Part shown: positions 7,439-14,578 of the stretch, in pieces
How positions within the stretch are numbered: the stretch's first letter is position 1
Layout: each line of letters starts with the position of its first letter
NCBI RefSeq assembly: GCF_002007605.1
Contig: NZ_CP019799.1
Span: 2,954,001-3,018,000, forward strand
Source: Cellvibrio sp. PSBB023
GTDB taxonomy: Bacteria > Pseudomonadota > Gammaproteobacteria > Pseudomonadales > Cellvibrionaceae
Direction: 5' to 3'
Length of the DNA stretch: 64,000 nt
The notes under the pieces: model-generated
Told to the model about the DNA's origin: nothing
Database searches by the model: none
What the model saw: only the letters and a program-made list of their open reading frames with translations
Position numbers and translations under genes: made by a program

Positions 7439-10426
7439 TTAGAAGCTATAACGAACACCAATATTGTAACGCGGACCTAACTGGGTCATGTTCATAAGCT
7501 GCAGTTTGGTACGAGCGTGCGAACGTGTATATTCATCCGTCACATTTATACCTTCAGCAAAAACTGTCAAGTTATCGTTAATATCATAACTTACGTTAAT
7601 ATCAACCTGACCGTAGTCTTCAACATAAACAGGGTTAGGATTTCCAGTACCATGTCCGGTGCCAGCCAGGAATGTATCGCGCCAGTTATAGGCGATACGA
7701 ATCTGCAGACCATCTTTGTCGTAGAAACCAACCAAGTTAGCGGTATCACTGAGACCGAGAAGGGCGAATTGCTCATCCAAACTCAGGTTGTCATAGGCGA
7801 TATCACCATCCACCATAGTGTAGTTAGCAATTGCACCAAAACCACTCTCACCAAACACATGCTGAACCGCAAATTCCCAACCATCAATTGATGCTTCTTT
7901 CTCGTTTGATTTAACGGTTACGTTAAATTCCAACAAATCATCTTCTGGTAAGGCGAGAATGTTAGTTCCATCAACACCTGGACCACCTTGTTGAATAATC
8001 CAGGCGCGGATGTCGCTCACGCTAGCACCACTACCCAAAGCTGCCACTGCTGCTCTGTAGCGAGGACCCGATGTCGGATTGCGCAAACCGTAGAAATTTT
8101 CGCGGATTTGACGAGTACCAATGAAGTTCTGTACATCCTTTTTAAAGTAACCAACAGACAAGTAGCTGGCATCATTGTAATACCACTCGGCAGACAGGTC
8201 GTAGTTGGTAGACTCATAAGGCAGCAGACCTGCATCGCCTCGGCTACCATTACCGCCATTAAAGCCAGCCTGACCGCCTAAACTGGCACCAGCTTGAATA
8301 TCGTTGTAGCCTGGACGAGCAATAGTCTCACTCGCAGATGCACGCAAAATTACATCATCCACTACTTCAAAGCTAACATCCAAGCTCGGCAACATATGAG
8401 AGTATTTGCCTGTATCACTCACATACTCGCGATCAACAGAGGATTGCAGAGAAATCTCGTTGTCGGAAACCCACTTAACGATATCAAATGTATTTGCTGC
8501 CGATGTTGAAGTGACTTCAGTGGACTCATAACGAAAACCAAGAACTGTATTCAACGCACGACCGGCGATATCTACGCTCTTGTTAAACTGTATATAGGCG
8601 CTTTCACTTTCTTCTTTGGTGAAACGGTCAGTACCATTTTTATAATCGGTAGATGGGCAGAACCAATCGCCACAATCGCCAGGAGCAGTCGAGCCCGCAT
8701 CAGCACCGTACAACTGCTGCGCACGCTTTCTCACATCTTCAAAATTGAACAAGTAAGTTTGGTTGACAGTGCGCGGATCATTACTACCGGGCAAATCAAA
8801 TTCGCTTGCTACGCCCGATGAATGCCAGTAACTGCTGTCAAAATCACCTGCCTGCCCTACACCGCCCCACGTATCACGTTGGACATTGGCAAACCGACCC
8901 GTATTCTCCACCGTGGTAGAGGCAACGCCCAGATTGATAGTGAAGTCATTATCAAGTTCCAATGTACCTTTTAATTGATACTGATCGATTTCTGACAGGG
9001 TATAGCTATTGCGGAATGAGCTTCCAGAAATACGAATATCTTCAGGGTTAACAGAGGTTTCACCATTTGACAGCGCAATTTGAAGAACAGGGAACTTGTC
9101 AGTAAAAAAAGCTGACGACTTACCGCGAACAGCAGCAGTGGTGCCTATGACGTTGTGGCTGCCATTCTTGCCATCAGGACGGGACTCAGCTTCAGACTGG
9201 TGTGCATCAAACTCCAAGGTCAAACGGTCAGTAGCCGCCCACTCAACATTTAAACCAAGGGATTTATTTTCATTAATGCGGGAATAAGCACCAGCTCCCA
9301 TTGCATAGTCACTAGCCACATTTTCTTCCGCATACATAAGCGGCGATGCTATAGGGCCGTCAGTCCATACAGTACTAATACCGGTAAAGTTGTTATTCCA
9401 GCCAAACCATGCTGACAAGTCGTTGTACTGCTGGGAGAAGTCCTGCTTTGAATAGGTGTAATCCAATGTGGTGGTTACCGTTTCAACAGGGCGATATTGT
9501 AGAGCCAACTGACCATTGGTACGGGTACGTTGCACTTCGTTGAAATCGTATTTCAACTGCTGCGGAATAGAATAAATTTCATCTGCACTGGTAGGTCTAT
9601 TGACTTGGTTGGCATTAGTTGGGATGGCACCCCATGCAGCGCCAGCTTGACCCCAGTCACCGTCATAAAGAGCATTGCCGGGGCTGGAATACCAACCCGC
9701 ACCTGTGCTTGCGGTTTTACTACCACTTTCACGCTCTTGATAAGAGGCAGACAAAGACACACCAAAGGTGTCATCGGCAAAGGTATTGGAGTAAATACCC
9801 GACAATTCAGGCGTAATGTCTTCGCCCTTGTCAGTAGATTGATCCATTACACCTTTTACACCAAAACTGGCTTTCAGGCCCGGATTGTCAAAAGGACGAC
9901 TGGTCAACACGTTAATAGTCGCACCAATACCGCCACTGGTAACGCTGGCACGACCGGTTTTGTAGACTTCTACTCCGCTGATACCTTCAGAGGCGATGTT
10001 AGAGAAATCAAAAGAGCGCGAAGCAGCTGCAGTCGTATCCTCAATGCCGGATGCCGGCATTTGACGACCATTCAGGGTCACCAGGTTGTAGTCCGGGCCA
10101 AAACCACGCACTGTTACACGGGCACCTTCACCGTTGGCGCGATCGATAGATACACCTGTAATACGCTGCAGGGATTCTGCCAAGTTGGTATCGGGGAACT
10201 TACCTATGTCTTCTGCGGAGATGGCATCAACAACACCTTGCGCTTCACGCTTGATATCCATCGAACGCTGCAAGCTGCCCTTAATGCCGGTAACAACCAC
10301 TTCTTCCATCACACCTTCTTGTGCGAAGGCGAATCCGCTGACACCCATCATTGCCGATGCAACGGCCGTAGCAACCAACTTTTTCTTAAAACTGACCGAT
10401 TGATTCGTCGTTAGTGTTTTACTCAT
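7439..10426 (-). CDS. TonB-dependent outer-membrane receptor (Caulobacter type) of the halogenase locus
   Basis: A 995-residue receptor. It has a Sec signal (cleavage after GFAFA), a TonB box region MEEVVVTG, and a plug domain with KFPDTNLAESLQRITGVSIDR and the signature VRGFGPDYNLVTLNGRQ. The 22-strand barrel ends NIGVRYSF with the expected terminal Phe. The length of about 1000 aa and these motifs match the oligosaccharide-type TonB receptors common in Caulobacter and Cellvibrio. The ligand cannot be read from sequence. The start at 10426 is chosen over 10438 because GGAG lies 6-7 bases before it. That Shine-Dalgarno sequence is inside a 14-bp palindrome that reaches the start codon. The upstream region of about 0.5 kb has phased repeats suggesting strong control. 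Confidence 0.93.
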   Translation of the reverse strand: MSKTLTTNQSVSFKKKLVATAVASAMMGVSGFAFAQEGVMEEVVVTGIKGSLQRSMDIKREAQGVVDAISAEDIGKFPDTNLAESLQRITGVSIDRANGEGARVTVRGFGPDYNLVTLNGRQMPASGIEDTTAAASRSFDFSNIASEGISGVEVYKTGRASVTSGGIGATINVLTSRPFDNPGLKASFGVKGVMDQSTDKGEDITPELSGIYSNTFADDTFGVSLSASYQERESGSKTASTGAGWYSSPGNALYDGDWGQAGAAWGAIPTNANQVNRPTSADEIYSIPQQLKYDFNEVQRTRTNGQLALQYRPVETVTTTLDYTYSKQDFSQQYNDLSAWFGWNNNFTGISTVWTDGPIASPLMYAEENVASDYAMGAGAYSRINENKSLGLNVEWAATDRLTLEFDAHQSEAESRPDGKNGSHNVIGTTAAVRGKSSAFFTDKFPVLQIALSNGETSVNPEDIRISGSSFRNSYTLSEIDQYQLKGTLELDNDFTINLGVASTTVENTGRFANVQRDTWGGVGQAGDFDSSYWHSSGVASEFDLPGSNDPRTVNQTYLFNFEDVRKRAQQLYGADAGSTAPGDCGDWFCPSTDYKNGTDRFTKEESESAYIQFNKSVDIAGRALNTVLGFRYESTEVTSTSAANTFDIVKWVSDNEISLQSSVDREYVSDTGKYSHMLPSLDVSFEVVDDVILRASASETIARPGYNDIQAGASLGGQAGFNGGNGSRGDAGLLPYESTNYDLSAEWYYNDASYLSVGYFKKDVQNFIGTRQIRENFYGLRNPTSGPRYRAAVAALGSGASVSDIRAWIIQQGGPGVDGTNILALPEDDLLEFNVTVKSNEKEASIDGWEFAVQHVFGESGFGAIANYTMVDGDIAYDNLSLDEQFALLGLSDTANLVGFYDKDGLQIRIAYNWRDTFLAGTGHGTGNPNPVYVEDYGQVDINVSYDINDNLTVFAEGINVTDEYTRSHARTKLQLMNMTQLGPRYNIGVRYSF

Positions 10427-10438
10427 GGAGAACTCCAT
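10425..10438 (-). promoter_or_regulatory. Palindrome covering the ribosome-binding site and start codon of the TonB receptor
   Basis: ATGGAGTTCTCCAT on the minus strand is a perfect palindrome containing both the GGAG ribosome-binding sequence and the start of the ATG. In mRNA it could fold into a 6-bp hairpin with a very small loop; as DNA it could be a protein site. Confidence 0.4.
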
Positions 10439-10550
10439 CTATTTTATTGGTATCGATTGGCTGTGCAGTCCAGACGGCGCCTCTCAACGCCGGGTTGATG
10501 CCTGGGTCACAACTCGTTTTCTAGCCAGTTCATCATCATGATTAGGCGCC

Positions 10551-10568
10551 AAGGTGTCGTCCCACCTT
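10551..10568. promoter_or_regulatory. Inverted repeat upstream of the TonB receptor
   Basis: AAGGTG and CACCTT separated by six bases, about 125-140 bases upstream of the receptor start. It contains GTCGTCCCACCTT, close to GTCGTCCCACTTT at 3298-3310 upstream of the GH3 leader. Confidence 0.35.
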
Positions 10569-10697
10569 CAAAAAAGGTAAAACCTGACGCAGTTCACTTT
10601 CAATTAAACTCAATGAGACGCCATAAAATCTTTTAATTTCATAAACTTAAGTCAAAAAGCATCGCAAAAGAATGCTGTGTACTTTCTTCCCAAGGCC

Positions 10698-10772
10698 AAA
10701 AGTGGAACGCGAAAAAACAGAAGTGAGATGCCAAAAAGACATAAGTGAGAAGGTAAAACGCAAAAAGCGGCA
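10698..10772. repeat. Phased direct repeats of AAGTG-type motifs
   Basis: Motifs AAAAGTGGAACG, AGAAGTGAGATG, ATAAGTGAGAAG and AAAAGCGGCAC have their AGTG/AGCG cores at 10701, 10722, 10744 and 10766, that is 21, 22 and 22 bases apart or two helical turns. More distant copies are at 10818 (CCAAGTGAAC) and 10915 (AAAAGTGGGGCG). This arrangement suits cooperative protein binding on one face of the DNA, but no regulator can be named. Confidence 0.5.
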
Positions 10773-10938
10773 CACTAAAATGATGTTTTTATCGGCAAAG
10801 CGGGCAAAAACAACCCAAGTGAACGCCTGCTGGATAATGTAACTGGCGCCATAGAAGGCCAGAACACCCCAAAAAGACCATCAAGATGGCAGCAAAATTT
10901 GTATATCAGAGAAAAGTGGGGCGCCGACCAGAATTCAT

Positions 10939-10980
10939 GCCCATAAAAAAAGCGACCCGCAGGTCGCTTTTTTTATGGGC
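10939..10980. terminator. Bidirectional intrinsic terminator after pgk
   Basis: GCCCATAAAAAAAGCGACC pairs perfectly with GGTCGCTTTTTTTATGGGC around a short loop, giving a G+C core flanked by A- and T-runs that works in either direction. It lies 14 bases past the pgk stop. The GGCGAC-type core with CCCATAAAAAAA flanks resembles the terminator at 23671-23710. Confidence 0.87.
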
Positions 10981-10993
10981 AAAGTGCGCTGGA

Positions 10994-12166
10994 TTAACCC
11001 TTGGCACGCTCTTCCAGAATCGCTACCGCGGGCAGTACTTTGCCTTCCACAAACTCGAGGAACGCACCGCCACCGGTTGATACGTAGGAGATTTTATCGG
11101 CCAAATGCCACTTGTCGATCGCCGCCAGGGTATCGCCACCACCGGCGACAGAGAAGGCATCGCTCTCGGCAATGGCACGGGAAATGGTTTCCGTACCCTG
11201 GGCGAAGGCATCAAACTCAAACACGCCACAAGGGCCGTTCCAGAGAACGGTTTTGGCGTTTTTGATGATCTCGGCTACACGCGCTGCGGTTTCCGGGCCG
11301 TAGTCGATAATCTCTTCATCGGCTTCAATTTCATTGGCTTTCTTGGCCACGGCTACAGAGTTGTGGTTCCACTCTTTAAAGCCTTCTTTGGTGACGCGCA
11401 CATCGGTGGCGTAAACCACTTCGGTTGTTTTGCACAGACGCTGGGCTTCAGGAATCAGGTCTTTCTCGTAGAGTGAGTTGCCCACTTCATTGCCAGCCGC
11501 GGCGACGAAAGTGTTGGAGATACCGCCACCCACCACCAGAATATCGGCGATTTTGGACAGTGCATCCAGTACGCTCAACTTGGTGGATACTTTGGAACCG
11601 CCAACAATAGCCACTAATGGGCGCGCAGGCTTATCCAATACTTTTGCCAGTGCCTCCAATTCAGCAGCCAGCAAGGGGCCAGCACAGGCGATAGGGGCAA
11701 ACTTGGCTACGCCGTGGGTTGAGGCTTGCGCGCGGTGCGCGGTGCCGAATGCATCCATCACGAATACATCGCACAGGGCCGCCATTTTTTTGGACAGTTC
11801 GTCGGTATTTTTGCCTTCGCCCACATTGAAGCGTACGTTTTCCAACAACACCAAATCGCCTTGGTCAGAAAAGCCATCCACCCAATCTTTTACCAGTGGC
11901 ACAGCGCGGCCGAGCTTTTCGCTCAGGTATTTGGCTACAGGCGCCAGCGAGGCGGCCTCGTCATACACACCTTCATCCGGGCGACCAAGGTGCGACATCA
12001 CCATGACTTTAGCGCCAGCCGCCAGTGCTGCTTGAATAGTAGGGATAGAAGCATCAATACGCACGGCGCTGGTAATGCGTCCATCTTCCAGTGGCACGTT
12101 CAGATCCTGACGAATCAATACACGTTTGCCAGCGAGATCCTGATCTTTCATCAATTTAACAGTCAT
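10994..12166 (-). CDS. pgk: Phosphoglycerate kinase
   Basis: A 390-residue cytoplasmic enzyme of glycolysis and gluconeogenesis, converting 1,3-bisphosphoglycerate plus ADP to 3-phosphoglycerate plus ATP. Family marks: [12 protein letters not shown] at the N-terminus, [23 protein letters not shown], the nucleotide-site loop [10 protein letters not shown] and the C-terminal [11 protein letters not shown]. Length agrees with the E. coli enzyme (387). CTGGAG precedes the ATG by about 7 bases. In Pseudomonas, pgk follows tkt and epd. Here epd is absent and the AlbA_2-ParA cassette lies directly upstream, leaving only 54 bases for a pgk promoter unless it is read from the cassette. Confidence 0.97.
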   Translation of the reverse strand: MTVKLMKDQDLAGKRVLIRQDLNVPLEDGRITSAVRIDASIPTIQAALAAGAKVMVMSHLGRPDEGVYDEAASLAPVAKYLSEKLGRAVPLVKDWVDGFSDQGDLVLLENVRFNVGEGKNTDELSKKMAALCDVFVMDAFGTAHRAQASTHGVAKFAPIACAGPLLAAELEALAKVLDKPARPLVAIVGGSKVSTKLSVLDALSKIADILVVGGGISNTFVAAAGNEVGNSLYEKDLIPEAQRLCKTTEVVYATDVRVTKEGFKEWNHNSVAVAKKANEIEADEEIIDYGPETAARVAEIIKNAKTVLWNGPCGVFEFDAFAQGTETISRAIAESDAFSVAGGGDTLAAIDKWHLADKISYVSTGGGAFLEFVEGKVLPAVAILEERAKG

Positions 12167-12220
12167 GCTTTTACTCCAGAGTAATTAGGATAATAAATTC
12201 AAATATCTAAAATTTGAGTT

Positions 12221-13240
12221 TTAAAGTATATCTAGTCCAATTTTATCGGCAATTTTGTACGCTAATGTTTCAAAATCTCTTTTCGCATCTTGCACAGCCC
12301 CAGCATGGCTGCCAATTGCTCCATCAGCTGAAGTTAATTTAAAAATTGGTTTGCGCCTTTCTTGAGCCATGGGGATTAAGCTGCGATAGTGTTTTATTGT
12401 ACCCAAACAATATGGATCATCTTCTTGTTTAATCTTTTCATGGTCTGATAGATTAAGTATAAACTCCCGATACACACTTGGAATTCTATTAACCCATTTA
12501 TCATAAGCCTGTACTGGTCGATCAAGACGGACGCTGTGTTGCTGACAGAGATAACCAACAGACTCCATCTTGCCTTGTGGCAAATTAAATTTCGGATGTT
12601 GACTAGAGTCAGCAGACTCATGCCAATTAACTAACCTTTTGTTCCATTGTTTTTTCCAAGTTCTCAAAGTAGGCCCAAGGTTTTTCAAACCCTGAAGAGA
12701 AAACAAGTCAGCCCCCAGAGGAATAACGACATAATCGGTAGCCAATAATACCGAGCGATTTATAGCTCCAAGATTTGGGCCTATATCTACTAATATTATT
12801 TCTGCATCTACTTTTTTTGCAGCCATTTGCATTACTTGCCAAAACGAACTTAGGATCCTCATTGGGCGATATAAATTATTATCTCCCAGACTATCTGGCC
12901 ACTGGCTCGAAAGAGCATCTTCATAACTGGATAGATTTATATCGCCAGGAATTAAATATAAGTTAGTACTGATTTTTTTTAATATTGGGTCAAGTATATC
13001 CCCTACCGCAGTTAGAGGTTTTACACACTCATAAATTGAGCTTCCCGGCTCTTTTCGCTCCCACAAATCCTCTATTGTACTTTCATCTAAGAAAGCGGCG
13101 GTTAAATTCGACTGGGGATCCAAATCAGCAGCAACAACGCGAACACCAAGTAAAGAATATATCCACGCCAAATGATATATCAGTGAAGTTTTTCCAACTC
13201 CCCCCTTGTTATTAAAGAAAGTTAAAACTGGAGTAGTCAT
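12221..13240 (-). CDS. ParA/MinD-like P-loop ATPase of a two-gene cassette
   Basis: A 339-residue protein. The deviant Walker A motif NKGGVGKTS is at residues 11-19 (signature lysine present), the A' motif DLDPQSNL at 39-46 and the Walker B-like ILVDIGPNLG at 149-158, all as in ParA/Soj ATPases. The C-terminal half, from about residue 190, is longer than in plasmid ParA: it has a charged region (KKQWNKRLVNWHES) and a segment rich in polar residues that I cannot assign. No ParB-like gene or parS-type repeats were seen, so a partition role is doubtful. Its ATG overlaps the stop of the upstream AlbA_2 gene by four bases, implying translational coupling. The gene is AT-rich (19 of 60 G+C in 12781-12840 by hand). 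Likely acquired; function unknown, with anti-phage defence one possibility. Confidence 0.85.
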   Translation of the reverse strand: MTTPVLTFFNNKGGVGKTSLIYHLAWIYSLLGVRVVAADLDPQSNLTAAFLDESTIEDLWERKEPGSSIYECVKPLTAVGDILDPILKKISTNLYLIPGDINLSSYEDALSSQWPDSLGDNNLYRPMRILSSFWQVMQMAAKKVDAEIILVDIGPNLGAINRSVLLATDYVVIPLGADLFSLQGLKNLGPTLRTWKKQWNKRLVNWHESADSSQHPKFNLPQGKMESVGYLCQQHSVRLDRPVQAYDKWVNRIPSVYREFILNLSDHEKIKQEDDPYCLGTIKHYRSLIPMAQERRKPIFKLTSADGAIGSHAGAVQDAKRDFETLAYKIADKIGLDIL

Positions 13241-14445
13241 GACTTACCTCTAATCACGCAAGATACGAAACCTTGATTAACTTCATATGCGAGCTCTGGA
13301 TTTCCATTTTTTTGAAGCTCACGTGTGGCTGTAGCTATACCTCGCCCAAATGCCTGGATAAAACCAAATGTTTTCAGGGCATCACCAATATTAGGATTGC
13401 GATAATCCGTAACACCTGGACGCCCAAAATTATCTACAGTGACATTTCCGTATGGACCACCAGGGCTAGTAATTTCGATACGATCATTAAACCAATAAAA
13501 TCTCACGGGCGAGTTGGTGCTTTCATAGGTACGATGCAAGACCGCGTTATAAAGGATTTGCTGAATTGATGCTGGCGGATATGGCAAAGTGGCTATATGT
13601 GTTGCTGCCGACACTATATCTATCGCTACTCTGTTGTGTGCATTCAACTTTTCTTCAGCTTTGCGCAACATATCAACGAAGGCCCCACCAATCTCTTCAG
13701 CATCAATCACTGGATCAGCAAGTTCAACACCATCAATGCGTAAAAACTGAATATAAGCACCAGGCAAAAAATCTTGCGGTGTTTTCCCTAATGCTAGAAC
13801 CCCCATTACAGTTGGCGTTGTATCATCAGGAGATACAATCATTTTGCAAGATGCCAATCGCTCCTCATAGGTTCTGCCATTAGCTTCCAATATGTCTTCG
13901 GCAAATGCTGCAGGTAAATATTCGTTCAAAAAAATATTTTTTGAAAGATCGGTAATTTTTGCAGTGGGAACCGGATAAAGGTCAAAAGGTAAATTTTTAT
14001 ACCGCCTTTTTTCGTTAAGGATACGCTCCTCCTGTTCATTTGCTATTGAACGCCTAGGTCCAGTACGAATCCAGATTCGTCCTTCATATTTTACTGGGGG
14101 CATATCTGATGGCATCACCGTAACGACAGCCATATCAGCACCGTTAAGATTACGCTTTTCAACCGACATAACAGGCATCGGCAAAATATTTCCATCCGAC
14201 TTAATATCAGACAATGATAGTAAGAGTTGATCAGTTATTTCGATGCCTGATGGTTCGCCATTATCTTTCGCACCAATAAATAAAACCCCTACATCACGAT
14301 GATCAGGTAAATCATTAGCAAAGGCACAGATAGCTTGACGGGCTTTTTTTGGGACATCGCCTTTAAAAGATTCCTTACGCTCAACATTATCAGCCTCCAA
14401 TGAGACCAATAAAGCCAACAGTTCCTGATCAGAAAGTCTTTTCAT
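13237..14445 (-). CDS. AlbA_2 (Schlafen-type) and GHKL-like ATP-binding protein
   Basis: A 402-residue protein with two recognisable parts. Residues about 15-130 form an AlbA_2/Schlafen-type domain: VERKESF at 21-27, AFANDL at 41-46, GVLFIGAKDNGEPSG at 53-67 and IWIRTGPRR at 124-132. The C-terminal part resembles the RecG-like HATPase_c_4 domain: QILYNAVLHRTY (N-box, Asn300), DRIEITSPGGPYG (321-333), YRNPNIGDALKTFGFIQAFGRGI (348-370). Such proteins are usually annotated as putative transcriptional regulators or ATP-binding proteins. Some Schlafen-type proteins act on RNA, but the activity here is unknown. It overlaps the parA-like gene by four bases. There is no Shine-Dalgarno sequence and a -10 box ends 7 bases before the ATG, suggesting a leaderless mRNA. 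AT-rich (19 of 60 G+C in 13921-13980). Confidence 0.85.
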   Translation of the reverse strand: MKRLSDQELLALLVSLEADNVERKESFKGDVPKKARQAICAFANDLPDHRDVGVLFIGAKDNGEPSGIEITDQLLLSLSDIKSDGNILPMPVMSVEKRNLNGADMAVVTVMPSDMPPVKYEGRIWIRTGPRRSIANEQEERILNEKRRYKNLPFDLYPVPTAKITDLSKNIFLNEYLPAAFAEDILEANGRTYEERLASCKMIVSPDDTTPTVMGVLALGKTPQDFLPGAYIQFLRIDGVELADPVIDAEEIGGAFVDMLRKAEEKLNAHNRVAIDIVSAATHIATLPYPPASIQQILYNAVLHRTYESTNSPVRFYWFNDRIEITSPGGPYGNVTVDNFGRPGVTDYRNPNIGDALKTFGFIQAFGRGIATATRELQKNGNPELAYEVNQGFVSCVIRGKS

Positions 14446-14452
14446 AAGGCAA

Positions 14453-14482
14453 AATATATCCAGTTAAAAGAGAACACCACAA
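14453..14482 (-). promoter_or_regulatory. Predicted promoter of the AlbA_2-ParA cassette
   Basis: On the minus strand TTGTGG (14482-14477), an 18-base spacer and TATATT (14458-14453). The expected start of transcription falls at about 14446, next to the ATG at 14445, so the mRNA would be leaderless. Confidence 0.5.
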
Positions 14483-14535
14483 ATTAAACACAGCCTGACC
14501 ATAGCAAAAGCAGTAAAAAATAAAAAGCCAAAACA

Positions 14536-14561
14536 AAACACCCGACTCGCGCCGGGTGTTT
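14536..14561 (-). terminator. Intrinsic terminator of tkt
   Basis: AAACACCCG and CGGGTGTTT form a 9-bp stem with an 8-base loop, followed on the minus strand by a T-rich tract (TTTTGTTTTGG). It lies 18 bases past the tkt stop and separates tkt from the cassette. Confidence 0.8.
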
Positions 14562-14578
14562 GTGTTGCATTTACCTGC

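Larger units (their letters stand above)
10439..10938. other. Gene-free upstream region of the TonB receptor
   Basis: About 500 bases with no supported gene on either strand. It holds the inverted repeat at 10551-10568, the AAGTG repeats and the flank of the pgk terminator. With pgk and the receptor both on the minus strand and a strong terminator at 10939-10980, the receptor promoter must lie here. I could not pick one clear -35/-10 pair. Confidence 0.5.

Noticed and set aside
9530..10414. 294-codon plus-strand open frame
   Set aside because: Antisense to the N-terminal half of the TonB receptor; Cys/Thr/His-rich composition typical of a shadow frame.
10698..10772. CRISPR array
   Set aside because: The repeats are about 10 bases with 11-12-base intervals and are degenerate, far from CRISPR repeat and spacer sizes; no cas gene is present.
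12221..13240. Plasmid-type partition system
   Set aside because: The ATPase is ParA-like, but there is no parB gene and no cluster of parS-like repeats, and the flanks are chromosomal housekeeping genes.
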